Shown piece by piece: positions 54,771 through 64,000 of a DNA stretch of 64,000 bases. The stretch is from positions 240,767 through 304,766 of the forward strand of contig NZ_JBHUHP010000004.1 of the NCBI RefSeq assembly GCF_042682525.1. Direction: 5' to 3'. Origin of the DNA: Blastococcus_B deserti (GTDB lineage Bacteria > Actinomycetota > Actinomycetes > Mycobacteriales > Geodermatophilaceae). How positions within the stretch are numbered: position 1 is the stretch's first letter; each line of letters starts with the position of its first letter. The position numbers and the translations under genes are program-made. The notes beneath the pieces were generated by a model. It saw nothing but the letters and a program-made list of their open reading frames with translations. It ran no database searches and had not been told where the DNA came from.

Positions 54771-56729
54771 ATGAACGCCTTCGTCCTGAACCGGCACGGC
54801 CGCATGGTGTTTCCCTCGAACGTCATGCCCGAGCTGGACTTCTCCACCATGGAGACGCTGGAGCAGCTCGACAGCGTCATCCGCCGGGACTTCGAGACGA
54901 AGGCGCCCAGTGGCACGGACATCCTGGAGCGGGTCCGCGCCGGCTCCTACGGCACGCGCTACGACCTGATGCGCGACGTCGCGCTCAACCTGTTCTGGGC
55001 CAACCGCTTCTCGATCACCATGTACGACAAGCGGCCGACCCGCTGGGCCGACGTCCCCCGCCACCGCTCGGACGTCTTCCTGCCCGTCCTGCAGCCGTGG
55101 GAGAACGGCGAGGAGAAGATCAGCGGCGTGCAGCAGGCGTATCCGCAGCTGCCGGCGCGGTGGGACCAGGACTGCGAGGACCGGATCTTCGCGATCCTGT
55201 TCGACGTCTTCGGCAACCGCCGGCACCACGCGTCGACGCTGCCGGCCGTGAAGCCGACGGTCGCGGAGTTCCTGGAGCAGCCGGGCAACCTCACCTTCCG
55301 GCTGCGGAACTACGACCCCGACTTCCCGGTCTACGACTACACCGACATCCTCGACGTCTCCGAGGACGTCCCGGAACTCGAGGCGCTGCACCGCTGGGCG
55401 ATGGTGCTGCACAACCAGTACCCCTGGGACCGGTCGCAGATGGAGCTGGCCGAGGCGAGCCAGCTCTCGGACGACGACTACGTGGTCGCCTTCCACCCGA
55501 GGGACAAGGAGGTCCGGGCCTTCCTGCGCCGGCTCGGTGAGGGGGCACCCCGCCGCGCCACCGGGTCGGCGCGGGAGCCGCGACCGCCGGTGCGGCCCTT
55601 CCCGGCCATCGACGTCCGGGCGCGTTTCTCCGTGCTGCCGCGACTGGAGTCCCTGGCGGCGGTGCACGGCGACCAGGTGTGCAGCAACGACGACCTGATC
55701 CGCAACACCGCCTACAACTGGTCGCCGATGAGCGCCGACGAGATCTCGTCCAAGACCGGCATCGAGCAGCGCCGGTACAGCTCCCTGTCGGTCGAGGAGC
55801 TGGCCCTCCAGGCGGCCGAGGCGGCGCTGGCCAAGGCCGGCCGCGAGCCGGAGGAGATCGGCGCGGTGCTCGTCTGCACCTGCACGACGTCCCGGCTGAT
55901 CCCGTCGCTGGCCACCTACCTCTGCGGTCAGCTCGGCATGCAGCAGGTCTACGTCGCCTACGACCTCATCGCCGCCTGCGCCGGCATGCCCTACGGCGTC
56001 GCCGACGCCACCCGCCTCCTCCAGGAGGTCGAGCGACCGGTCCTGGTGGTCTGCGTGGAGAAGTTCTCCGACAAGATCGGCAACGTCCGCACGTCGCGGA
56101 TGATCTTCGGGGACGGCGCGTCGGCGATGGTGGTGGGTCCGGCGCCCGAGGGTGGGGCGGCCGACATCGACTACCTGAAGACCTACGCCAGCGGCCCGGC
56201 CAGCGAGGTGAACTCGATCCTCTGGCCCAACCCCGAGTTCGACAACAACATCACCGTCTTCGGGCCCCAGGTGAAGGCCCTGGCCGGCCGTTACCTCAGC
56301 CAGATGATCGAGGAGATCTCCGCCCTTCCGCACCCGGACGGGAAGGACGGCTCGCTGCTCGACAGCATCGACTTGATCGTGCCGCACCAGGCGAACAAGA
56401 CGATGGTCATCCAGCTGGCCGAGCGCGCCGGGCTGAGCGCCGACCAGCTCTACTTCAACATCGAGCAGGTCGGCAACACGTCGTCGGCGAGCATCCCGCT
56501 GGCCATCCACGACGCGGTGCGCGACGGCGTGATCAGCGAGCCGGTGCGCATCTTCGCCCCGGGCTTCGGCGCGGGCGCCGTCGCCGGGTACGCGGTCATG
56601 CGGATCGACCCGGCGGTGGTCGCCGTCCAGGGGCCGACCGCTCCGCACGAGACCGCCACCGAGGCTCCGATGCCGGCCCCCGGCGAGCAGGCGTCGGCGT
56701 CGGAGGAGATGCGGGAGGCCTTCGGCTGA
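54771..56729 (+). CDS. ketoacyl synthase III with a novel N-terminal domain
   Basis: Residues about 285-620 form a thiolase-fold KASIII/FabH-type enzyme with a complete triad: C403 in LIAACAGMPYG, H539 in VPHQANKTM and N569 in VGNTSSASIP. Such enzymes condense an acyl-CoA or acyl-ACP with malonyl units; some (NphT7 type) make acetoacetyl-CoA from acetyl-CoA and malonyl-CoA. Residues 1-280 are an extra domain I do not recognise, acidic, with many aromatic residues (WANRFSITMYDKRPTRWADV). The KAS part starts after a Pro/Arg linker (about 258-280). AGAGAGG lies just before the ATG, 21 bp after the carboxylase gene, whose malonyl product it probably uses. Confidence 0.85.
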   Translation: MNAFVLNRHGRMVFPSNVMPELDFSTMETLEQLDSVIRRDFETKAPSGTDILERVRAGSYGTRYDLMRDVALNLFWANRFSITMYDKRPTRWADVPRHRSDVFLPVLQPWENGEEKISGVQQAYPQLPARWDQDCEDRIFAILFDVFGNRRHHASTLPAVKPTVAEFLEQPGNLTFRLRNYDPDFPVYDYTDILDVSEDVPELEALHRWAMVLHNQYPWDRSQMELAEASQLSDDDYVVAFHPRDKEVRAFLRRLGEGAPRRATGSAREPRPPVRPFPAIDVRARFSVLPRLESLAAVHGDQVCSNDDLIRNTAYNWSPMSADEISSKTGIEQRRYSSLSVEELALQAAEAALAKAGREPEEIGAVLVCTCTTSRLIPSLATYLCGQLGMQQVYVAYDLIAACAGMPYGVADATRLLQEVERPVLVVCVEKFSDKIGNVRTSRMIFGDGASAMVVGPAPEGGAADIDYLKTYASGPASEVNSILWPNPEFDNNITVFGPQVKALAGRYLSQMIEEISALPHPDGKDGSLLDSIDLIVPHQANKTMVIQLAERAGLSADQLYFNIEQVGNTSSASIPLAIHDAVRDGVISEPVRIFAPGFGAGAVAGYAVMRIDPAVVAVQGPTAPHETATEAPMPAPGEQASASEEMREAFG

Positions 56730-56830
56730 GCCGCGGCCGGCCGTCCACGGGACGAGCCGGACGGCACCGGCCCCGCCCGCACGGGCGGCTGGCCCTCCTC
56801 ATCGCCTGCCGCTCGCGATCGCCGTGGCGA

Positions 56831-56863
56831 CGTCGGGGTGCGGGCGCTGCCCGGACCCCGACG
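56831..56863. terminator. bidirectional hairpin between KASIII and phaC
   Basis: CGTCGGGGT (56831-56839) pairs with ACCCCGACG (56855-56863), and inside it CGGGC pairs with GCCCG around a GCT loop with one G-G mismatch between the stems. It lies between convergent genes. Confidence 0.75.
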
Positions 56864-56903
56864 CGCCCCGCGACCGCGGGCCGGTGCTCCCCGGCAGGTG
56901 GGC

Positions 56904-58646
56904 TCAGCCGGGGCCGGGCCGCCGGTCGCGCACGTAGGACCCGGGTGCCGGCTCCAGCGGCGGGTGCGAGGCGCTCCCCGTCTCGGCGGGGGCCGGGACC
57001 TCGTCGCCCGAGCGTTCGAGCATCCACTCCGCCCAGGGCTCCCACCAGCTGCCGGTGTGCCGCTCCGCCGACGCCCGCCACGCCTGCGGGTCGGGGCCGG
57101 GCTCGCCGCCGGTCCAGTAGCTGGCCCGGGGGTTGCCCGGCGGGTTCACCAGGCTCTGGATGTGACCGCTGGAGCTGAGCACGAACGTGGTCGGCCCCGA
57201 CAGCAGCTGCGTCGTCCGGTAGCACCCGTCCCAGGGGGTGAGGTGGTCGGTGAGGGCGCCGGTGACGAACGTGGGCAGGGTGATCCGGCTCAGGTGGACC
57301 GGAGTGCCCAGCACCCGCATGGCGCCCGGCCGGACCAGGGAGTTCTTGCCGAAGATCTCGAGGAACTGCTCGTGCAGCCGTGCCGGCAGGTTGGTGCCGT
57401 CCGCATTCCACGCGAGGATGTCGAACGCGGGCGGGTCCTCGCCCATCAGCCACTCGCTGACCAGGTAGTTGAAGATCAGGTCGTCGGGTCGCATCCAGGT
57501 GAACATCGAGCCCATCTGCCGGGCCGTGATCACCCCCCGTCGCCGCGAGTTGCGCCGTGCCAGGTCGAGCAGGCGTGGGGCCGAGAACGCGCCCAGGGGC
57601 GCCCGGCTCGAGAAGTCGAGCAGGGTCACCGCGTAGCCGGCGGCGTGCACGCGGTCGTCGCCGGTGGCGGCCAGGTGGTTGAGCGCCGTGGTCATCAGCT
57701 GGCCGCCGGCGCAGAAGCCGAGCGTGGTGACGTCCGGCGAGCCGGTGACCTCCCGGGCCACGTCGACGGCCCGCAGGATGGCACCGGAGTAGGTGTCGAG
57801 ATCCCAGTCGGCCTGCTCCCTGGTCGGGTTCCGCCAGCTGATCATGAACACCTGGAGGCCCTGGCTGACGGCGTACTCGACGAAGCTCCGACCCGGCCGG
57901 AGGTCCAGGAAGTAGAACCGCCCGATCGGCGGCGGCACGATCACCAGGGGCCGTTGCCGTACGCGCGCCGTCGACGGCGCGTACTGGATGACCTCGACGA
58001 CCTCGTCGCGGTGGACCACGGCCCCCGGGCTGACGCCTAGGTCCTTGCCAACGGTGAAGGCGCTGCGGTCGACCTGGCGCGGCATGCCGCCGTTGTGCCG
58101 GAGGTCGTGCAGCATGTTCGCGACCCCGCGGACGACGCTGCGCCCGCCGGTGTCGAACGCCCGCTTGAGCGCCGCCGGGTTGCCGAGCAGCGTGTTGGTC
58201 GGGGCCAGGGCGCTGGTCCAGGCGTTGAGGACGAACCGCGCCTGCTCCACCTCGTGCCAGTCGGGGCCGCGGGCCTCGTAGTCGTCGACCAGGCGGGTCA
58301 GCGCCTCGGTCCAGGCCACGTAGGACTGCGCCAGGCGCCGGTAGCCGGGGTTCTGCGACCAGGCGGGGTCGGCGAACCGCTTGTCCTTGGGGGAAGGCCC
58401 GATGTCGTCGGTGCCCAGGACGATCCGCGCCGCGTCACGCCCGAGCCGGGCCGTCTCGCGCGCCACGGGTCCCGGGCGCGCGAAGGTGGCGAGCAGTCCG
58501 CGGACGATCCCTCGCGGCGTCGGCAGGCCGACGGGTTCTGCGCCCTCGACGGTGGCGGTCGCCTCGGTCTCGTCCTGCGGTGCCGGCTGCGCCGGCGCTC
58601 GCCCTCGTTCGTCCAGCGGTGTCCGGTCCGGCGTCGTGGTCGTCAC
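56904..58646 (-). CDS. phaC: class I polyhydroxyalkanoate synthase
   Basis: PhaC polymerises 3-hydroxyacyl-CoA into storage polyester on granule surfaces. In this 580-aa protein the lipase-like box is GFCAGG with nucleophile C312. D467 (TDHLTPW) and H495 (SSGHIQSLVNPP) complete the triad. The N-terminal PhaC domain includes FADPAWSQNPGYRRLAQSYVAW, highly typical of the family. Length fits class I, needing no PhaE or PhaR subunit. The GTG start follows AAGGGGG by about 4 nt. Two 14-bp direct repeats at 58657-58684 lie directly upstream. It converges with the KASIII gene and completes a PHB pathway with phaB. Confidence 0.95.
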   Translation of the reverse strand: MTTTTPDRTPLDERGRAPAQPAPQDETEATATVEGAEPVGLPTPRGIVRGLLATFARPGPVARETARLGRDAARIVLGTDDIGPSPKDKRFADPAWSQNPGYRRLAQSYVAWTEALTRLVDDYEARGPDWHEVEQARFVLNAWTSALAPTNTLLGNPAALKRAFDTGGRSVVRGVANMLHDLRHNGGMPRQVDRSAFTVGKDLGVSPGAVVHRDEVVEVIQYAPSTARVRQRPLVIVPPPIGRFYFLDLRPGRSFVEYAVSQGLQVFMISWRNPTREQADWDLDTYSGAILRAVDVAREVTGSPDVTTLGFCAGGQLMTTALNHLAATGDDRVHAAGYAVTLLDFSSRAPLGAFSAPRLLDLARRNSRRRGVITARQMGSMFTWMRPDDLIFNYLVSEWLMGEDPPAFDILAWNADGTNLPARLHEQFLEIFGKNSLVRPGAMRVLGTPVHLSRITLPTFVTGALTDHLTPWDGCYRTTQLLSGPTTFVLSSSGHIQSLVNPPGNPRASYWTGGEPGPDPQAWRASAERHTGSWWEPWAEWMLERSGDEVPAPAETGSASHPPLEPAPGSYVRDRRPGPG

Positions 58647-58945
58647 GTGTCCCCCTTGTGACCTGGATCCTGTGACTTGGATCACTTCCGGTCCCGACGG
58701 TAGCGGCCCGGGACGCGCTTGTGCGCTCCGGACGTCGGGAGGAAGCACGCCCGCCGCTGCCCGGCCCAGCGTCGTCATCACAGGGCGCCACCGCTCGCTC
58801 ACGACATCGACGGACCCTCGCTCCCGGCGGAGGTGGCGCGGGGCCAGGCTTGGCGGATCCGGCGCACTGCCCGAAGCTGGGCCGACCGAGTCGAGGGACG
58901 CCGACGGGAACCGCGGCGGCGCCCGGCCTCACGGATGGAGACAGG
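58647..58945. other. divergent intergenic region, phaC and UvrA-like genes
   Basis: These 299 bp hold both promoters. Apart from the 14-bp direct repeats near phaC I see no gene, operator or clear -10. Confidence 0.4.
58657..58684 (-). promoter_or_regulatory. tandem 14-bp direct repeat upstream of phaC
   Basis: TGTGACCTGGATCC is followed at once by TGTGACTTGGATCA. The two copies differ at two positions. They cover positions 11-38 upstream of the phaC start codon, ending at the ribosome site, so a bound protein would block initiation. A phasin-type or PHA-responsive repressor is a natural guess. Confidence 0.5.
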
Positions 58946-61357
<2,412 letters not shown>

Positions 61358-61518
61358 TCCCGGGACGGCGGCGAGCCGCGCGCCAGCCGCCTGTCCCCGC
61401 TGCCGGCGTCGTCGGCCGACCGGCGGGACGTCGGCGCGGCGGGAGCGGAACACTGTCGTCCATCCCACATTCCCCACGCGCACCCATCGCCGCGGGGCCG
61501 GCGGGGTAGGTCACGGCG

Positions 61519-62535
61519 ATGCCGCAGCCAGTGTTGAAGCCAGTCCGCGAACAGGCCGTCGTCGTGATGGGCGCCTCGAGCGGGATCGGGCGCGCCACCG
61601 CGGTCCGGTTCGCCCGGGAAGGGGCCAAGGTCGTCGTCGCCGCCCGGGGGGAGGTCGGCCTGCGGTCGCTGGTCGAGGAGATCCGGGCCGCCGGCGGCGT
61701 CGCCTGTGCGGAGGCGGCGGACGTGACCGATCCGGCGCAGATGCGCCGGGTGGCCGAGCGGGCGGTGACCGAGTACGGCCGGCTGGACACCTGGGTGCAC
61801 GCCGCCGCGGTCCTGCTGGTGGCCCCGTTCGAGGAGACGACGCCGGAGGAGTTCCAGCGCGTCATCGACGTGAACCTGATGGGCCAGGTCCACGGCGCCA
61901 TGGCCGCCCTTCCGCACCTGAAGCGGCGGGGCGGGGCGCTCATCCACATCTCGTCCATGGGCGCCAAACGGGGCGTGCCCCTGCAGACCGCCTACTGCGC
62001 CTCCAAGCACGGCATCGACGGCTTCGTCGAGACGCTGCGGATGGAGGTGCAGCGCGTGGAGCTCCCGGTCAGCGTCACCAACGTGATGCCGGCGACGATC
62101 AACACCCCGCTGTTCGACCAGGCGCGCACCAAGATCGGGGTCAAGCCGGTCGCGCCGCCGCCGATCTACCAGCCCGACGTGGTCGTGGACGCCATCCTGT
62201 ACGCCGCCCAGCACCCCGTCCGGGACCTGGTCGTCGGCGGATCGGCGAAGGCCCTCATCCTCGGGGAGAAGCTGGCACCACGTCTGGTCGACGCTCTCCT
62301 GGTCCGGTTCGGCTTCGAGGCGCACGACACGGGGGTGCCCAAGCCGGCCGACGCGCCGGACAACCTCTTCGCTCCGCTGGACGGCCACGACACCGCCCGC
62401 GACGGATTCGACGACAGCGCCCTGCCCCGCAGCCTCTACACCTCCCTCCGGCGGCAGCCGCTGGTGCGGCGCATCCCGCTGGCGGCCGAGATGCTCGCGG
62501 TGGCGGGGACCGTCCTCAGGCCGCTGATCCGGTGA
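61519..62535 (+). CDS. SDR-family oxidoreductase with C-terminal extension
   Basis: This 338-aa short-chain dehydrogenase has the cofactor motif VMGASSGIGRATAVRF, then VNLMGQVHGAMAALPHL, catalytic HISSMGAKRGVPLQTAYCASKHG (Ser, Tyr, Lys) and VTNVMPATINTPLF. About 80 residues beyond the normal SDR end (LFAPLDGHDTARDGFDD...) form a basic tail with a hydrophobic final segment, seen in some actinobacterial members that sit at membranes. No strong ribosome site precedes the ATG. The substrate cannot be told. A hairpin after the stop separates it from a convergent hydrolase. Confidence 0.88.
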   Translation: MPQPVLKPVREQAVVVMGASSGIGRATAVRFAREGAKVVVAARGEVGLRSLVEEIRAAGGVACAEAADVTDPAQMRRVAERAVTEYGRLDTWVHAAAVLLVAPFEETTPEEFQRVIDVNLMGQVHGAMAALPHLKRRGGALIHISSMGAKRGVPLQTAYCASKHGIDGFVETLRMEVQRVELPVSVTNVMPATINTPLFDQARTKIGVKPVAPPPIYQPDVVVDAILYAAQHPVRDLVVGGSAKALILGEKLAPRLVDALLVRFGFEAHDTGVPKPADAPDNLFAPLDGHDTARDGFDDSALPRSLYTSLRRQPLVRRIPLAAEMLAVAGTVLRPLIR

Positions 62536-62550
62536 TCCGCTCGACCCGCC

Positions 62551-62566
62551 GGCGCGGCCGCGCGCC
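62551..62566. terminator. short hairpin between convergent SDR and hydrolase genes
   Basis: GGCGCG and CGCGCC flank a 4-nt spacer in the 50-bp gap between the two stops. The stem is only 6 bp. Confidence 0.4.
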
Positions 62567-62585
62567 GTACGACCGAACCGTCGGC

Positions 62586-63410
62586 TCACCGGTGGGCGGC
62601 AGCCGCGGCGGCTTCCGTCACGAGGTCGATCACGCGCTGGGGCACGTCGGCGACGCCACTGTGACCCGCGAAGGGGAGCAGGCGGAACCGCGCGCCGGGT
62701 ACCAGGGCCGCCGCCCATGCGGCCTGGCTGAGCGAGAGGACGTCGTGGGTGCCCTGCGCGATGAGGACCGGACAGCGCACCGTCCGGTAGTCGACCGTGG
62801 CCTCGGGCAGGACCGCGTGCCGCAGGAGCCGCCAGAAGTCCGGTGCCGTCGCGAACTCGCGGACGAGTGAGGCGGCCTCCCCGGCCGGTGTGCGCCATCC
62901 CCGGGCCCGCAGGAGGGCCAGTGCGGCGGTGCGCGCGACGGCCGATCGCAGCAGCTCGTCCGCGGCGGGGGCGAGGGCCGAGAACGTCAGCCGCGCCGTG
63001 ACCAGCAGGGTGGCCTGGTACACCCGCTCCGGCGGGCTGACCGGACCGGTCGGTGCGACGGCGACCACGGACCTGGCCCGCTGCCGGCGGGCCAGCTCCA
63101 GTCCGATACGGCCGCCGAGGGAGACCCCCAGCACGTGGGGCTCGGCGACGCCCCGCCGGTCGAGCTCCTGCTCCACGGCGTCGGTCAGTGCGGCGACGCG
63201 CGGGCGGACCGTCGCCGGCAGAGCGGGTGACCGGCCCTGACCCGGGAGGTCCAGGGCCAGGACGTCGAAACGCCGGGCCAGCTGCGGCACCACCGCCTGG
63301 AACTCGTCCAGGTTGCTGGCCAGGCCCGGAAGGAGCAGGAGGGTCGGCCCCGCTCCCCTCCGGTGCGCGTTCAGTGCCGGAAGCCCCGCCGCCCGCACCA
63401 CCCCGCTCAT
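62586..63410 (-). CDS. alpha/beta-fold hydrolase
   Basis: This 274-aa protein has the alpha/beta hydrolase core: LLLLPGLASNLDEFQAVVPQL (oxyanion strand), LALDLPGQGRSP, the nucleophile elbow GVSLGGRIGLELA, an acid in IAQGTHDVLSLS and a histidine in PFAGHSGVADVP. All catalytic elements are in order. The helical cap lies at about residues 130-205. There is no signal peptide. Esterase, lactonase or C-C hydrolase activity cannot be separated by sequence. The start ATG lies at the edge of a 481-bp gap. Confidence 0.9.
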   Translation of the reverse strand: MSGVVRAAGLPALNAHRRGAGPTLLLLPGLASNLDEFQAVVPQLARRFDVLALDLPGQGRSPALPATVRPRVAALTDAVEQELDRRGVAEPHVLGVSLGGRIGLELARRQRARSVVAVAPTGPVSPPERVYQATLLVTARLTFSALAPAADELLRSAVARTAALALLRARGWRTPAGEAASLVREFATAPDFWRLLRHAVLPEATVDYRTVRCPVLIAQGTHDVLSLSQAAWAAALVPGARFRLLPFAGHSGVADVPQRVIDLVTEAAAAAAHR

Positions 63411-63891
63411 TCAACGCGCTCCCGGCCCGCGCCGCGCGGCATCGCTCGTGCCGGTGGTCAGCGCCTCGGCAGCGGCGCCACCTGTGGCCGGCCCCGGTGC
63501 ACGCCACGCACGGGCGGACCATCCGGTTCCGGTGTGTGCCATGAGATCGTCCGCAAGAACGTTGACGAGCGGGCACCGGGCGAGGACCGTCGTGGCGACG
63601 GCACGAGGCGCAGACCCTCGGTGTGCGCCACCGCGACGGGAGCTGGAGCCGCGGGCTTCCCCGTCACCTGCCGACGAGGAGCGGCCGTTGTCCGCGTCCC
63701 ATCGTTGGTCCCTGCTGCGTGGGCGGGCGCTCGGCCCCAGGCCGGCCCTCCGGATGCCGGCCGGCGTGCTGCGGACCGTCGCGGTCCCGTGGGGAGCGGA
63801 TCCCGCCCGTTCCCGGGCCGGGCTGCCGCTGCCCCATCGGTCGGTGCCGCACGGAGCACACGCGCGGACCCGCGGGTGTGGACGGTGTGAC
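63411..63891. other. divergent intergenic region, no gene seen
   Basis: These 481 bp lie between the leftward hydrolase and the gene starting at 63892. Several open frames exist on both strands, as expected at this GC content, but none has a ribosome site together with protein-like content. No RNA gene or clear repeat is seen. Confidence 0.4.
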
Positions 63892-64000
63892 ATGACCGGG
63901 GCGTCGGACCTCGGTCGCGACCCGGGTGTGGTCGGGGCGGTGGATCTGTCGGCGGTGCTGGGTCGCCTGAGCGGGGTGCTCTACGCGGAGGAGACCCTGC
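63892..64000 (+). CDS. 5' end of an unidentified gene (possibly GAF/ANTAR type)
   Basis: An ATG frame stays open to the edge of the window and reads MTGASDLGRDPGVVGAVDLS then AVLGRLSGVLYAEETL. An acidic start followed by a leucine-rich helix resembles the opening of actinobacterial GAF-ANTAR regulators, but 36 residues are too few to decide. There is no clear Shine-Dalgarno. Confidence 0.35.
   Translation, partial: MTGASDLGRDPGVVGAVDLSAVLGRLSGVLYAEETL

Noticed and set aside
53067..56648. A 1193-codon antisense frame across the carboxylase and KASIII genes
   Set aside because: Same codon-complement artefact. No domain, no ribosome site; the sense frames are certain.

Overview
This window is about 64 kb of very GC-rich DNA. 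It has dense short-gap operons, many GTG starts, SARP/BTAD, LAL-type LuxR, AraC and ECF regulators, a mycoredoxin-era redox set and a single-chain acyl-CoA carboxylase. All of this points to an actinobacterial chromosome. The gene mix would suit Geodermatophilaceae or a neighbouring family, but that is inference from gene style only. I see no rRNA, tRNA, CRISPR array, insertion sequence or prophage. One assembly gap (18 N) lies at 28991-29008.

Layout. 1-5.4 kb: hflX (minus), an orphan N-acetylglutaminylglutamine synthetase (compatible-solute synthesis), small hypotheticals and a CPBP membrane protease. 5.6-9.2 kb: two paralogous SARP-like (BTAD) regulators bracket a coupled AraC/VOC pair and a DUF6221-like gene. 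9.5-14.0 kb: a three-gene operon encodes a glycine-rich candidate membrane-active protein, a second protein sharing a beta module with it, and a caspase-fold protease carrying a peptidoglycan-binding domain. Three GGTGAC repeats spaced exactly 11 bp apart precede the operon, just upstream of a -10-like box, which is the expected geometry for a SARP target. This is the strongest candidate for an undescribed system, perhaps a caspase-triggered death or defence module. 14.2-22.5 kb: gamma-glutamyltransferase, a TetR/MMPL exporter pair with a clear operator, a STAS protein, a CBM48 protein, a helix-hairpin-helix protein and an FAD oxidase.

22.5-32.6 kb: a large LAL regulator, YceI, a decayed NarL-type response regulator, a YciI/ECF sigma pair, a repeat-rich exported protein broken by the assembly gap, an M14 carboxypeptidase and a free-standing homologue of that enzyme's N-terminal region. 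32.6-40.8 kb: HtpX, thioredoxin, a monothiol glutaredoxin-like protein and a peroxiredoxin run leftward, while DnaK, a CbpA-type J protein and ClpB run rightward. Together they form a divergent redox and protein-quality-control block. 40.8-47.6 kb: STAS, LysE, SelO, a repeat peptide, a family A DNA polymerase and a GH13 glucosidase.

48.3-58.7 kb: phaB, a 1832-residue acyl-CoA carboxylase with eukaryote-like domain order, a ketoacyl synthase III with an extra N-terminal domain, and a convergent phaC. The set suggests a thiolase-independent route to polyhydroxybutyrate: malonyl-CoA formation, decarboxylative condensation to acetoacetyl-CoA, reduction, then polymerisation. 58.9-64 kb: a UvrA-like ABC ATPase without UvrB partner domains, an SDR, an alpha/beta hydrolase and the first codons of a gene running off the end. 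Several gene ends, most of them convergent, are closed by long perfect hairpins.
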